The notes: generated from the letters alone by a model not told the origin. Positions 8,751-18,193 are shown, numbered from the stretch's first letter. The stretch is DNA of 64,000 nt from Streptomyces sp. NBC_01428 (GCF_036231965.1 NZ_CP109499.1:5704001-5768000), one strand, 5' to 3'. Program-made: numbers and translations.

Positions 8751-9390
8751 GGATCCCCCTCGGGATGGTCAGCCGGCCGATCAGGACGTACGCGGCGTCG
8801 AACAGCAGCGCGAGGATGATGATCCCGACCGTGCCGGCGAGCACCTGGTTGAGAGCGTTCTTGCTGCCCAGCGAGCTGATGCCGCGGAAGATCTCGTTGC
8901 CGAGTCCGGGACCGGAGGCGTAGGCCGCGATCGCCGCGATGCCCATCAGCATCTGGGTGGAGACCCGGATGCCGGTGAGGATGGGCGGCCAGGCCAGCGG
9001 CAGTTCCACGCGCACCAGCCGGGCCACCCGTGACATGCCGATCCCGGTGGCCGCGTCGACCAGCGAGGGATCGACGCCGCGCAGACCGACGATCGCGTTG
9101 CGCACGATCGGCAGCAGTCCGTACAGCGTCAGGGCGATGACCGTGGGCGGGACGCCCAGGCCCACGATCGGGATCAGCAGACCGATCATGGCGAGCGAGG
9201 GGATGGTCAGGATCGCCGAGGTCGTCGTGGTGGCGAGGTTGCCCGCCCAGTCGCTGCGATAGGTGAGGACACCGATCACCACCCCGATGAGGGTCGCCAC
9301 GACCATGCACTGGAAGACCGCGCTGGCGTGTTGGTAGGCGTCCGTGAGCAGCTGCTCATGGCGGCTGCTCAGGTACTCCCAGAAGTTCAC
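8743..9390 (-). CDS. ABC importer permease, first of the operon
   Basis: A 215-residue BPD_transp_1 permease of five or six helices with the coupling-loop segment GIGMSRVARLVRVELP, close in pattern to the partner permease. It starts at GTG 9390, 24 bases after the Lrp gene stop, so the Lrp gene may lead the same transcript. Operon order is permease, ATPase, permease, binding protein, as in OpuB/OpuC-type systems. Confidence 0.9.
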   Translation of the reverse strand: MNFWEYLSSRHEQLLTDAYQHASAVFQCMVVATLIGVVIGVLTYRSDWAGNLATTTTSAILTIPSLAMIGLLIPIVGLGVPPTVIALTLYGLLPIVRNAIVGLRGVDPSLVDAATGIGMSRVARLVRVELPLAWPPILTGIRVSTQMLMGIAAIAAYASGPGLGNEIFRGISSLGSKNALNQVLAGTVGIIILALLFDAAYVLIGRLTIPRGIRA

Positions 9391-9414
9391 GCCACGTCAC
9401 CTCGGTCGCTCGGT

Positions 9415-9909
9415 TCAGTGCTCGGTCGCTGCCTGTTCCACCAGCGGGATGATCCGCAGCGGAACCGGGTTCTCCATGACGATCGCCGTGGACGCCCGGA
9501 CGATGCCATCAAATCCGACAACCCGGTCGATCACCCGCTGGAGGTCGGCGTTCGAGCGGGCCACCAGGCGGCACAGCATGTCCCCGCTGCCGGTGGTCGT
9601 GTGCAGCTCCAGGACCTCGGGCACGGTCGCCAAGTGGGCCCGTACGTCGGCCCCTTGGCCCTGCCGGATCTGCAGGGTGGCGAACGCGGTGACCGGGTAG
9701 CCGAGCGCGGTCGGGTCGACCTGGGGACCGAAGCCCCGGATGACTCCATTCGACTGAAGACGGTCCATCCGGGCCTGCACGGTGCCCCGCGCGACCCCGA
9801 GCCGCCGGGACATCTCCAGGACACCGATGCGCGGCTCCCGCGCGAGCAGGACGAGCAGTCGCCCGTCCAGATGATCGATCGCCACAGGTGCCTCCGGGAT
9901 GGTCATCAT
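9415..9909 (-). CDS. Lrp/AsnC-family transcriptional regulator
   Basis: A 164-residue regulator with an N-terminal winged helix (LDGRLLVLLAREPRIGVLEM, then RRLGVARGTVQARMDRL) and a C-terminal RAM/AsnC effector domain (GYPVTAFATLQI; TTTGSGDMLCRLVA). Members sense amino acids. It is divergent from hppD with 98 bases between start codons, so control of tyrosine catabolism is plausible, and it also precedes the solute importer by only 24 bases. Two consecutive ATG codons could start translation; 9909 is the longer choice. Confidence 0.9.
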   Translation of the reverse strand: MMTIPEAPVAIDHLDGRLLVLLAREPRIGVLEMSRRLGVARGTVQARMDRLQSNGVIRGFGPQVDPTALGYPVTAFATLQIRQGQGADVRAHLATVPEVLELHTTTGSGDMLCRLVARSNADLQRVIDRVVGFDGIVRASTAIVMENPVPLRIIPLVEQAATEH

Positions 9910-9948
9910 GTACAGAAAGCCCGCCGGTGTGGGCCATCCGCTGTACAG
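9909..9948. promoter_or_regulatory. Paired TGTACAG motifs between Lrp gene and hppD
   Basis: TGTACAG occurs at 9909-9915 and 9942-9948, 33 bases apart, or about three helical turns. The first copy overlaps the Lrp start codon, and the second is part of the palindrome CTGTACAG. Lrp proteins commonly bind phased sites like this. Binding is inferred only. Confidence 0.4.
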
Positions 9949-10007
9949 ATTGCTCAGCTGATACGCGAACTATTGCGCACCTTGCGGAACGGCGGGAGTC
10001 TGCGGCC

Positions 10008-11153
10008 ATGACGCAGACCACACACCACACCCCCGACACCGCCCGGCAGGCCGACCCCTTCCCGGTGAAGGGGATGGACGCGGTCGTCTTCGCCGTCGGC
10101 AACGCCAAGCAGGCCGCGCACTACTACTCCACGGCCTTCGGCATGCGGCTCGTCGCCTACTCCGGACCGGAGAACGGCAGCCGCGAGACGGCGTCGTACG
10201 TCCTCGAGAACGGCTCGGCGCGCTTCGTCTTCACCTCGGTGATCCGCCCGACGACTCCCTGGGGCACGTTCCTCACCGAGCACGTGGCGGAGCACGGCGA
10301 CGGCGTCGTCGACCTCGCGATCGAGGTCCCGGACGCGCGCGCCGCGTTCGCGTACGCCGTCGAGCACGGCGCCCGCGGCATCGTGGAGCCCCACGAGGTC
10401 AAGGACGAGCACGGCACGGTCGTCCTCGCCGCGATCGCCACGTACGGCCAGACCCGCCACACCCTCGTCGAGCGCACCGGCTACGAAGGCCCCTACCTGC
10501 CCGGTTACGCGGCCGCCGACCCGATCGTCGAGCCGCCCGCCAAGCGCACCTTCCAGGCCGTCGACCACTGCGTCGGCAACGTCGAACTCGGCCGGATGAA
10601 CGAGTGGGTCGGGTTCTACAACAAGGTCATGGGCTTCACGAACATGAAGGAGTTCGTGGGCGACGACATCGCGACCGAGTACAGCGCCCTGATGTCGAAG
10701 GTCGTCGCCGACGGCACGCTCAAGGTCAAGTTCCCGATCAACGAGCCCGCCGTCGCCAAGAAGAAGTCGCAGATCGACGAGTACCTGGAGTTCTACGGCG
10801 GCGCGGGCGTCCAGCACATCGCGCTGAACACGAACGACATCGTCGAGAGCGTCCGCACCATGCGCGCGGCCGGGGTCCAGTTTCTCGACACCCCCGACTC
10901 GTACTACGACACCCTCGGCGAGTGGGCCGGCGACACCCGCGTCCCCGTCGACACCCTGCGCGAGCTGAAGATCCTCGTCGACCGCGACGAGGACGGCTAT
11001 CTGCTGCAGATCTTCACCAAGCCGGTCCAGGACCGTCCGACCGTCTTCTTCGAGATGATCGAGCGGCACGGCTCGATGGGCTTCGGCAAGGGCAACTTCA
11101 AGGCCCTCTTCGAGGCGATCGAGCGCGAGCAGGAGAAGCGCGGCAACCTCTGA
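10008..11153 (+). CDS. hppD: 4-hydroxyphenylpyruvate dioxygenase
   Basis: A 381-residue Fe(II) dioxygenase that converts 4-hydroxyphenylpyruvate to homogentisate in tyrosine catabolism. Two vicinal-oxygen-chelate domains are present. The three iron ligands fall at His187 (VDHCVGN), His270 (VQHIAL) and Glu349 (FFEMIER), the same numbers as in the well-studied Streptomyces avermitilis enzyme. ATG 10008 gives the standard length; an in-frame extension to 9888 would run through the divergent Lrp start. A strong hairpin follows the gene. No other homogentisate pathway genes are in the window. Confidence 0.97.
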   Translation: MTQTTHHTPDTARQADPFPVKGMDAVVFAVGNAKQAAHYYSTAFGMRLVAYSGPENGSRETASYVLENGSARFVFTSVIRPTTPWGTFLTEHVAEHGDGVVDLAIEVPDARAAFAYAVEHGARGIVEPHEVKDEHGTVVLAAIATYGQTRHTLVERTGYEGPYLPGYAAADPIVEPPAKRTFQAVDHCVGNVELGRMNEWVGFYNKVMGFTNMKEFVGDDIATEYSALMSKVVADGTLKVKFPINEPAVAKKKSQIDEYLEFYGGAGVQHIALNTNDIVESVRTMRAAGVQFLDTPDSYYDTLGEWAGDTRVPVDTLRELKILVDRDEDGYLLQIFTKPVQDRPTVFFEMIERHGSMGFGKGNFKALFEAIEREQEKRGNL

Positions 11154-11203
11154 CCGGCCGAGGGCGGGCCGCCTGCGGGCGGTCCCCCCGGACACGTCGA
11201 CCC

Positions 11204-11244
11204 CCTCGGGTCCGGTGGAGGCGCGGCATCCACCGGACCCGAGG
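11204..11244. terminator. Bidirectional terminator, hppD / TPR gene
   Basis: A perfect 16-base stem (11204-11219 with 11229-11244; CCTCGGGTCCGGTGGA) with a 9-base loop lies between convergent genes. There is no T-run, as is common for Streptomyces terminators. Confidence 0.75.
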
Positions 11245-11282
11245 CGTGCCCGGCGCCGGCCACGCCCCGCCGGCAGGGGTGC

Positions 11283-12980
11283 TCAGCGCACGGTCGACGG
11301 GCCCGGCGCGGGAGCCGAGGGTGACCGCGGAGCGGCCGGCGCGACGGCGGGACCCGACGACGCCGGACGCGGCGCGGGCTGCGGAGCCGCCGTTCCCGGC
11401 GCACCGGCCGCCCCCGCACTCTCCCCGGACTCCCCGGCCGCCCCGGACTCCTCTTCGTGGTCCGACGGCTCCGGCAGGCCCTCGGCCGGCGGTTCGCCCA
11501 GCGCCGCCAGCGCCTGCTGCGCCGCGGGCACCAGGAGTGGCGAGAAGGACGGGTTGATCCGCAGCGCCTCCGCGAGATGCCGGCGGGCCGGACCCGTCTT
11601 CCCCAGACCTCGCTCGATCTCCCCCCGGTGGTACGCGTACAGCGCGCTGCGCACCTCGCCGCCGTGCTCCTTGTCCATGGTCCGGGTGGCGAACGTCAGC
11701 GCCTGCGCGTCGTCCCCGGCCCGGTGCAGCGCCCAGCCCAGCGCGTCCGCGACCGCGATCCCCGGCTGCCGGTCCCACTCGGCCCGCAGCCGCCGCACCG
11801 CCTCCTGCGGATCACCGTGGTCCGCCTCCAGGAACCCGATGACCAGCTCGTCGTCCACCCCGCCCACCGCGTCCCGCCGCACCAGCTCCCGCACCAGGTC
11901 GTACTGCACGCGCGCCGCCCCGGGAAGCCCGAGCTTCTCGTACAGCTCGCCCAGCTCCAGCGCGTAGCGCGGCGCGGGCCGCTTGGCGAGCGCCGTCTGA
12001 TAGGCGCGCAGCGCCTCCGAGGTCCGCCCGAGCGCCGCCAGCGCGCGCCCCTGTCCGGCGAGCGCCCCGTGTTCGTCGGGGTCGGTGTTCACCGCCGCCC
12101 GGTAGTGGTCCAGCGACTCCTGGACGTCACCGCGCTCCCACGCCAGCTGCCCGCCCTGCTGGAGGAAGGCCGCCTGCTGGGAGGGCGTCGTCGCACCGGC
12201 GGTGGCGTCCGCGATCGCCGCCCCCGCGTCCTCCCGCCAGCCTCTGTCCCAGTAGGCCCGCGCCGCGACGGCCTGCGTCACCGGACCGGACCGCAGCGCC
12301 AGCAGCTTGTCGAGCGCCCTGCGCGTCGCCTTGGGGTCGCCGAGCCCGGTGTACGCGTCGACGAGCGCGGGATACGCCGTCCACCGCTTCGGCGCCAGCT
12401 TCACCGACGCCTCCCCCCACTGCTTCGCGGTCCGGAAGTCACCGCGCGCCACCGCGAGCCCGGCGAGCCCGTCCAGCGCCGCCGCGTTGTCCTTCGGCCG
12501 CACGTCCAGCGAGGTGCGCAGCGCCTTCTCGGCCTTCGGGTAGTAGGCGGCCGTCGCCGTCCGGCGGGCCTGCTCCGCGTAGGCGGTCCCGAGCACCGCC
12601 CACGACTGGTCGTCGCGCGGATGGGCCCGCAGATGCGTCTCGCGGTCACCGATGAGCGCCGCCAGATCGGGCAGCGCGGCGGGCGCGCCGGCCCCCACGG
12701 CGGTCATCGCCCGCGCCACCGGACCGGGGGAGGGCGGCGGCGCGCCGCCCGGGCCCGTGGAGGGCAGCAGCACCAGCACACCGCCGAGCACGACACAGCC
12801 GACGGCCGCACCGATCAGCACGCGCCGGGCGAGCGGCGAGCGGCCCGCACCGGGGGCCCCCGTCACCGCAGGCCCGTCCGGCTCCCCGGATCCCGGACCC
12901 GCGGCGTCCCCGGATCGCGGACCCACGGGCTGCCCCGGCCCCGGCCCTGCGGGCACCGGCTGTCGCTCTTCGATGTCCAT
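11283..12980 (-). CDS. TPR-repeat membrane-anchored protein
   Basis: A 565-residue protein with a Pro/Gly-rich N-terminal region and one membrane helix (about residues 48-70, VLIGAAVGCVVLGGVLVLL). A long array of tetratricopeptide-like helices follows (about residues 100-510), then a Pro/Ala-rich tail. TPR arrays bind protein partners; none is evident here. The ATG at 12980 (MDIEERQ) is used; the in-frame GTG at 12989 adds three residues and cannot be excluded. It converges on hppD and is divergent from the flavoprotein gene. Confidence 0.8.
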   Translation of the reverse strand: MDIEERQPVPAGPGPGQPVGPRSGDAAGPGSGEPDGPAVTGAPGAGRSPLARRVLIGAAVGCVVLGGVLVLLPSTGPGGAPPPSPGPVARAMTAVGAGAPAALPDLAALIGDRETHLRAHPRDDQSWAVLGTAYAEQARRTATAAYYPKAEKALRTSLDVRPKDNAAALDGLAGLAVARGDFRTAKQWGEASVKLAPKRWTAYPALVDAYTGLGDPKATRRALDKLLALRSGPVTQAVAARAYWDRGWREDAGAAIADATAGATTPSQQAAFLQQGGQLAWERGDVQESLDHYRAAVNTDPDEHGALAGQGRALAALGRTSEALRAYQTALAKRPAPRYALELGELYEKLGLPGAARVQYDLVRELVRRDAVGGVDDELVIGFLEADHGDPQEAVRRLRAEWDRQPGIAVADALGWALHRAGDDAQALTFATRTMDKEHGGEVRSALYAYHRGEIERGLGKTGPARRHLAEALRINPSFSPLLVPAAQQALAALGEPPAEGLPEPSDHEEESGAAGESGESAGAAGAPGTAAPQPAPRPASSGPAVAPAAPRSPSAPAPGPSTVR

Positions 12981-13078
12981 GCCGCTCACTGTGCGTCAGT
13001 ACGAAGACCACACCCCGGCTTGCCAAGCCCCGCGCGGATGGGGTTCACACCGATGGCCCCGGGTGCGACCCTGTGATC

Positions 13079-14488
13079 ATGAGCCGTATCGAAGCCCCGC
13101 GCGATGAGGACACGGCAGTGACCGGCGGCCTCGTCGAACGCCTGCTGGGCGGCCTGCCGGCCGAGGCCGTTCTCACCGACCCGGACGTCACGGCCGCGTA
13201 CGCCAACGACATGGCGAGCTTCTGCGAGGCGGGCGTTCCCTCCGTGGTCGTCCTGCCGCGCACCGTCGAACAGGTCCAGCACGTCATGCGTGTCGCGAGC
13301 GACCTGCGCGTCCCGGTCGTCCCGCAGGGCGCCCGCACCGGCCTGTCGGGCGCGGCGAACGCCTCCGACGGCTGTGTCGTGCTGTCCCTCGTGAAGATGG
13401 ACCGCATCCTGGAGATCAGCCCGGTCGACCGCATCGCCGTCGTCGAACCGGGCGTGGTCAACGCCGCGCTCTCCCGCGCCGTCAACGAACACGGCCTGTA
13501 CTACCCGCCGGACCCCTCCAGCTGGGAGATGTGCACCATCGGCGGCAACATCGGCACCGCCTCCGGCGGCCTGTGCTGCGTGAAGTACGGGGTGACCGCC
13601 GAGTACGTCCTCGGTCTCGACGTCGTCCTCGCGGACGGCCGGCTGATGTCCACCGGGCGCCGCACCGCCAAGGGCGTCGCCGGCTACGACCTCACCCGCC
13701 TCTTCGTGGGCTCCGAGGGCTCGCTCGGCATCGTCGTCCGCGCGACGCTGGCCCTCAGGCCGCAGCCGCCGCAACAGCTCGTCCTGGCCGCCGAGTTCGG
13801 GTCGGCCCGGGCCGCCTGCGACGCCGTCTGCCGGATCATGGAGGGCGGCCACGTCCCGTCCCTCCTCGAACTGATGGACCGTACGACCGTCAAGGCGGTC
13901 AACGACCTCGCCCACATGGGTCTCCCCGAGACCACCGAGGCGCTCCTGCTCGCCGCGTTCGACACGCACGACCCGGCGGCCGACCTCGCCGTCGTGGGCG
14001 CGCTCTGCGAGGCCGCGGGCGCCACCCAGGTGGTCCCCGCGGAGGACGCCGCCGAGTCCGAACTGCTGCTCCAGGCACGGCGGTTGTCGCTCACGGCGCT
14101 CGAAGCAGTCAAGGGCACCACGATGATCGACGACGTGTGCGTGCCGCGCTCCCGGCTCGGCGACATGCTGGACGGCATCGAGCGCGTCGCCGAGAAGTAC
14201 GCCCTGACCATCGGCGTCTGCGCGCACGCGGGCGACGGCAACACCCACCCCACCGTCTGCTTCGACGCCGCCGACCCCGACGAGTCCCGGCGGGCCCGCG
14301 AGTCCTTCGACGAGATCATGGCCCTCGGCCTCGAACTCGGCGGCACGATCACCGGCGAGCACGGCGTGGGCGTCCTCAAGAAGGAGTGGCTGGCCCGCGA
14401 GATCGGCCCGGTGGGCGTCGAGATGCAGCGGGCGATCAAGGCCGCGTTCGACCCGCTCGGCATCCTCAACCCGGGCAAGCTCTTCTGA
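13079..14488 (+). CDS. FAD-linked oxidase, glycolate/lactate oxidase GlcD type
   Basis: A 469-residue flavoprotein. The N-terminal FAD-binding PCMH fold (about residues 45-225) contains VVPQGARTGLSGAANASDG and GGNIGTASGG. The C-terminal FAD-oxidase domain has the HAGDGNTHP motif (which binds substrate or metal in this family) and ends with GEHGVGVLKK and FDPLGILNPGKLF. It should oxidise a 2-hydroxy acid such as glycolate or D-lactate, but the substrate is not determinable. GTG 13073 is an alternative start two codons upstream. It converges with the SsgA-like gene, leaving 11 bases. Confidence 0.88.
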   Translation: MSRIEAPRDEDTAVTGGLVERLLGGLPAEAVLTDPDVTAAYANDMASFCEAGVPSVVVLPRTVEQVQHVMRVASDLRVPVVPQGARTGLSGAANASDGCVVLSLVKMDRILEISPVDRIAVVEPGVVNAALSRAVNEHGLYYPPDPSSWEMCTIGGNIGTASGGLCCVKYGVTAEYVLGLDVVLADGRLMSTGRRTAKGVAGYDLTRLFVGSEGSLGIVVRATLALRPQPPQQLVLAAEFGSARAACDAVCRIMEGGHVPSLLELMDRTTVKAVNDLAHMGLPETTEALLLAAFDTHDPAADLAVVGALCEAAGATQVVPAEDAAESELLLQARRLSLTALEAVKGTTMIDDVCVPRSRLGDMLDGIERVAEKYALTIGVCAHAGDGNTHPTVCFDAADPDESRRARESFDEIMALGLELGGTITGEHGVGVLKKEWLAREIGPVGVEMQRAIKAAFDPLGILNPGKLF

Positions 14489-14499
14489 GACCCCAAGGG

Positions 14500-15012
14500 C
14501 TACTCACCGTCCACGGACTCGTCCGACGGCCACGGGTCGCGCAGCCACAGGTCGTCGGCCGCCGCGGCCGCACCCTGCTCCAGCGTGGCCGACAGCCTCG
14601 GTGAGGGCGCGAGCAGCTCGGCGAGGCCGGCGTCGATACCGAGCTGCTCGGCCTCGGAACCCGGGGGGACCGTCCTCAGGGTGCGCTCCAGCCAGGCCGA
14701 CACCTGCGCGGCGGGCGCTTCGAGCAGCGCGTCGCCGTCCGGTGAACTCAACGCCATCAGGACGACGGACCGGCCGCCCACCTTCGTCGGCCACACCCGC
14801 ACGTCGCCGTGCCCGCACGGCCGGAACACGCCCTCGACGAGCAGCTCACGGGCGAACGTCCACTCGACGGGATGGTCCGAGCCGATGTGGAAGGTGATGT
14901 GGACGGCGTACGGGTCGTCGGTGCGGTACGTCAGCCGGGCCGGCACAGGGATGCTGCGCTCGGGCGACAGGACGAGCTTGAGCTCCAGCTCGCGTTCCAC
15001 CACGGTGTGCAT
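14500..15012 (-). CDS. ssgG: SsgA-like sporulation/cell-division protein (probably SsgG)
   Basis: A 170-residue SsgA-like protein (SALP), a family confined to morphologically complex actinomycetes that steers septum placement and peptidoglycan work during sporulation. The core reads LVLSPERSIPVPARLTYRTD, DPYAVHITFHIG, EWTFARELL, DVRVWP and ALSSPDGDALLEAPA. An acidic C-terminal extension of about 35 residues follows the core. Closeness to hppD is the reason for the SsgG assignment, which is an inference from remembered synteny. The start ATG 15012 follows GAAGGGAAGGG. No signal or membrane segment. Confidence 0.85.
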   Translation of the reverse strand: MHTVVERELELKLVLSPERSIPVPARLTYRTDDPYAVHITFHIGSDHPVEWTFARELLVEGVFRPCGHGDVRVWPTKVGGRSVVLMALSSPDGDALLEAPAAQVSAWLERTLRTVPPGSEAEQLGIDAGLAELLAPSPRLSATLEQGAAAAADDLWLRDPWPSDESVDGE

Positions 15013-15294
15013 GTCGATGCCCTTCCCTTCGTCGTGCACGGGCCCCTGGGCGGGCCCGTACGAGTGGAGAGCGCGTCCGGGCCGGACCATTACGCGGGTC
15101 GGGAGAAGTTTTTTTTCCGGGCCCGTCTCCCTCGTTCTCGGACACCTGCCGGACAGCTTCGTGACTCCGCTGCCACGAGGTGGCGGATCCTTGCCCGAAA
15201 GGGGTGGGTACGGCGGGACAGGCCGTGACACGCCCGCTGTTCTGGTAGATGTGGACCCCCAACACGACCCCCGAGCAGATACGGGACGACGGCC

Positions 15295-16926
15295 ATGAGC
15301 GCCCCAACTCCGGCACCCGGCGACGACAGGCCCCGCGAGGGGTACTACCCGGACCCGTCCATTCCTGGATATGTCAGGTACTGGAACGGCGCCGCCTGGG
15401 TGCCGGGCACCAGCCGCCCGGCACCGTCCGCCGGCGAACCGCTCGTCGCTCCGGCCGGAGTGCGTCCCGGCCAGGTGCCCGGGCCCGCCCCGACCCCGGC
15501 GGAGGAGACCGGCCCGCACTTCTTCGACGAGGACCCCGAGCCCCGCACCGCGACGCCCTCGGAGGCGCAGCACGGCAGCCGGCCCGAGCCCGCCGCCGCG
15601 TGGGGCGCCGACCGCTCCCGGCAGACCGGCTTCGGCGGCGACCAGGACCGCCGGGTGTCGTGGGGCGCTCCGCAGGGACCCGACCCGCGGGTGCCGCGCT
15701 CGGCGGGGCCAGCCGACACGGCGTCCCGGCCCGACGGCGTGCCTGTCCACGCGGACGGCACGGCGACGATCCCGCCCGCCGGGCCCGCGGGCGGCGCACC
15801 GGCGCCCGCGGCCGGCGGCCCGGTGGTCTTCCGCCGCCCGACCGAGCCGGTGCGGCCCGCCGGCTCCGAAGGGCAGGGCGCCGCGCGCGGCACCGGCGGC
15901 ACGAGCACCGCGGGGCAGGCGGGTTCGGGCACGGCCGACGGCCGGGCGCTGCCCGCGGCCGGACGCCCCGCCGGTGACCGGAGCCCCGCTCCGTCCGAGG
16001 GGACGATGGCCATCCGCGCGCTCTCCCCGCGCACCGACCGGCAGGGCACGGCGCCGGGCGCGGGCACGGGCCGTACGCCGGAAACGGCGCCCGCCGCCTC
16101 CAGCGCTCCCGCGGCTCCCGCCGCCCCCGGCCCTTCGGCCGGTGCCGGATTCGGGGCCGGACAGGCCGCACAGGCGGCCGCGGCTCAGGCATCCGCCCAG
16201 GCTCCCGCCCCGGCGCCCGCCCCCACGTCCGCGCCCGTACCCGCCGCGCCGGCCTCTCCCGCCGTGCCCCAACAGCCCGGCCCGGCCACGCCGATGGCGC
16301 CCGGGTCCGGTGGCGGGCAGCCGTCCTGGGCCCAGCAGGTGCACCGGCTCGCGGGCGAACCGGCCGAGGAGGGGGCGCCGGTCACCCCGTGGAAGCCTCC
16401 CGTGGAGGACGTGTTCCAGGCCGCCGCGCGCCGGCAGTCGGCGGCCCGTCCGGCGGGAATCGGCAGGCGGCTGGCCGCCCGCCTGCTCGACACCCTCGTC
16501 CTCGCGGCGGTCACCGGCGTGGCCGCCGTGCCGCTCGGCACCCGGGCGATGGACCACATCGACGAGAAGATCGACGCGGCCAAGCTGTCCGGTGAGAAGG
16601 TCACCGTCTGGCTCCTCGACGGCACGACCTCCGTCTGCTTCGGCGGCATCCTCGCCGTGCTCCTCGTCTTCGGCGTCCTCTACGACGCCCTGCCCACCGC
16701 CAAGTGGGGCCGCACCCTGGGCAAGAAGCTGTGCGGTGTCGAGGTGCGTGACATCGAAGGCCACGAGCCGCCGACCTTCGGGCGGGCCCTCGGCCGCTGG
16801 CTGGTCTTCAGCGTCCCGGGCCTCCTCGTCGTCGGTGTCGTCGGCGTCCTGTGGGGTCTGTTCGACCGGCCCTGGCGCCAGTGCTGGCACGACAAGGCGG
16901 CCCACACCTTCGTGGCCCAGCACTGA
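15295..16926 (+). CDS. RDD-family membrane protein with DUF2510-like N-terminus
   Basis: A 543-residue protein in three parts. An N-terminal DUF2510-like module (residues 12-36: GYYPDPSIPGYVRYWNGAAW) comes first. A long Pro/Ala/Gly-rich disordered linker follows (about residues 40-365). The C-terminal RDD domain (about 378-543) has RRLAARLLDTLVLAAVTG and AKWGRTLGKKLCGVEV, with three or four membrane helices. Function is unknown; RDD proteins are sometimes ion exchangers. It is followed 95 bases later by a second RDD gene, a probable duplication. The region between this start and ssgG is their shared divergent promoter region. Confidence 0.85.
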   Translation: MSAPTPAPGDDRPREGYYPDPSIPGYVRYWNGAAWVPGTSRPAPSAGEPLVAPAGVRPGQVPGPAPTPAEETGPHFFDEDPEPRTATPSEAQHGSRPEPAAAWGADRSRQTGFGGDQDRRVSWGAPQGPDPRVPRSAGPADTASRPDGVPVHADGTATIPPAGPAGGAPAPAAGGPVVFRRPTEPVRPAGSEGQGAARGTGGTSTAGQAGSGTADGRALPAAGRPAGDRSPAPSEGTMAIRALSPRTDRQGTAPGAGTGRTPETAPAASSAPAAPAAPGPSAGAGFGAGQAAQAAAAQASAQAPAPAPAPTSAPVPAAPASPAVPQQPGPATPMAPGSGGGQPSWAQQVHRLAGEPAEEGAPVTPWKPPVEDVFQAAARRQSAARPAGIGRRLAARLLDTLVLAAVTGVAAVPLGTRAMDHIDEKIDAAKLSGEKVTVWLLDGTTSVCFGGILAVLLVFGVLYDALPTAKWGRTLGKKLCGVEVRDIEGHEPPTFGRALGRWLVFSVPGLLVVGVVGVLWGLFDRPWRQCWHDKAAHTFVAQH

Positions 16927-17021
16927 CACGGAGGGGACGGCGCCCCGGGAATCCCGGAATCCGTCCCCCGGACGGCCCCTCGCCGGATGCGGAGGCCCGG
17001 GGTTCGCGGTCGACTCGGGCC

Positions 17022-17795
17022 ATGAGCAGCGAACCGCCGCCCCCGGGCCCCGGCCAGCCGGACGACGACCCGTTCACGAAGCAGCCCCCGCCCGCGCAGG
17101 GCGGGGGTTCCCCGTACGACCCGCCGCCGGCCGGCGGCCAGCCGCCGCCCTACGGGGCCCAGCAGCCCCCGCCCGGCGGCCAGCCTCCCCCCGGCGGTCA
17201 GCCGCCGCCCTACGGTGGCCAACAGCCCCCCTACGGCGGCCAACAGCCCCCCGGCGGCGGACCCTACGGCGGTCAGCAGCCCCCGTACGGCCAGGGCGGG
17301 GATCCCTACGGCGGTGGCGGACCCTACGGTGGCGATCCGCTCGCCGGGATGCCGCCCCTCGCGGAGAGCGGCAAGCGCGTGCTCGCGCGCATCCTCGACA
17401 TGATCCTCGTCGGCATCGTGGTGTGGCTGCTGTCCTGGGCGTTCGGCGTCACCGAGTACAACGTCGACTCGGACAAGATCGAGTACGGCAAGTCCTTCGG
17501 CCAGTCCCTGGTGGCCGCCGTGCTCTACGTCGCCTACGACACGGTGATGATCAGCCGGACGGGGCAGACCGTCGGCAAGAAGCTGTTCAACCACCGGGTC
17601 GCCAACCTCGACAACGGCTCGACGCCCTCCGTGCAGACCTCGCTGGTCCGCGCGCTGGTCCTGTGGCTGCCGTTCGCGTTCTGCTGCGCGTGCATCTGGA
17701 CGGCGATCGCGGGCGGCTGGAGCTTCTTCGACAAGCCCTACAAGCAGGGCCTGCACGACAAGGCGGCCAAGACGGTGGTGGTCCGCACCGGCTGA
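17022..17795 (+). CDS. RDD-family membrane protein with Pro/Gly-rich N-terminus
   Basis: A 257-residue protein. Residues 1-110 are a low-complexity Pro/Gly/Tyr/Gln region with repeated PYGGQQPP units. Residues 118-257 form an RDD domain with ESGKRVLARILDMILVGIVV, then GQTVGKKLFNHRV and a last helix near residue 215. It probably shares a transcript with the preceding RDD gene. A long hairpin ends the pair. The actual activity is unknown. Confidence 0.85.
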   Translation: MSSEPPPPGPGQPDDDPFTKQPPPAQGGGSPYDPPPAGGQPPPYGAQQPPPGGQPPPGGQPPPYGGQQPPYGGQQPPGGGPYGGQQPPYGQGGDPYGGGGPYGGDPLAGMPPLAESGKRVLARILDMILVGIVVWLLSWAFGVTEYNVDSDKIEYGKSFGQSLVAAVLYVAYDTVMISRTGQTVGKKLFNHRVANLDNGSTPSVQTSLVRALVLWLPFAFCCACIWTAIAGGWSFFDKPYKQGLHDKAAKTVVVRTG

Positions 17796-17821
17796 CCGCG
17801 CGACCGCGGCGGCGGTCCGGT

Positions 17822-17878
17822 TCCTCGATCACGAACGGCGGGCCCGTACTGCACGGGCCCGCCGTTCGTGGTCGAGGA
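17822..17878. terminator. Strong bidirectional terminator hairpin
   Basis: A 26-base stem (17822-17847 with 17853-17878) with a single mismatch, G:U-compatible on one strand, and a five-base loop. It sits between the convergent RDD and small membrane protein genes. Confidence 0.85.
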
Positions 17879-17908
17879 TCGACGCCTCCGGGGCGTCCGC
17901 GCGCGGCG

Positions 17909-18193
17909 TCAGCGCTCCGCGTGTTCGCGTACGCGGCGGCCGGGGGCCGCGGAGACGGACGCGGTCTCCCGCTGCGCCGGCACCTGTTCGCGGACAACGG
18001 GGGCGGCGGCGGACGGTGCCTGCCTGGGGAGCGGGACCGTCATGGCCACGAGCAGTCCGAGAGCGAGCGCCGAGAGGGTGATCAGCACGATCCCCAGACT
18101 CGAACTCGTCTGTGACAGCAGCAGCATGGCGAGAGTGGAGAAGATCACGGTGCAGGAACCGTAGGCAAGCTGTGCGGCGGTCGGACGAGGCAT
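17909..18193 (-). CDS. Small membrane protein of unknown function
   Basis: A 94-residue protein with two hydrophobic helices (about residues 12-30, SCTVIFSTLAMLLLSQ, and 34-55, LGIVLITLSALALGLLVAMT) and an Arg/Ala-rich cytoplasmic-type tail. The start MPRPTAAQLAYGS at ATG 18193 is preferred over a frame extension to 18343, which adds unlikely Pro/Arg sequence. Divergent from the M6 protease across a 441-base region. Function not recognised. Confidence 0.65.
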   Translation of the reverse strand: MPRPTAAQLAYGSCTVIFSTLAMLLLSQTSSSLGIVLITLSALALGLLVAMTVPLPRQAPSAAAPVVREQVPAQRETASVSAAPGRRVREHAER

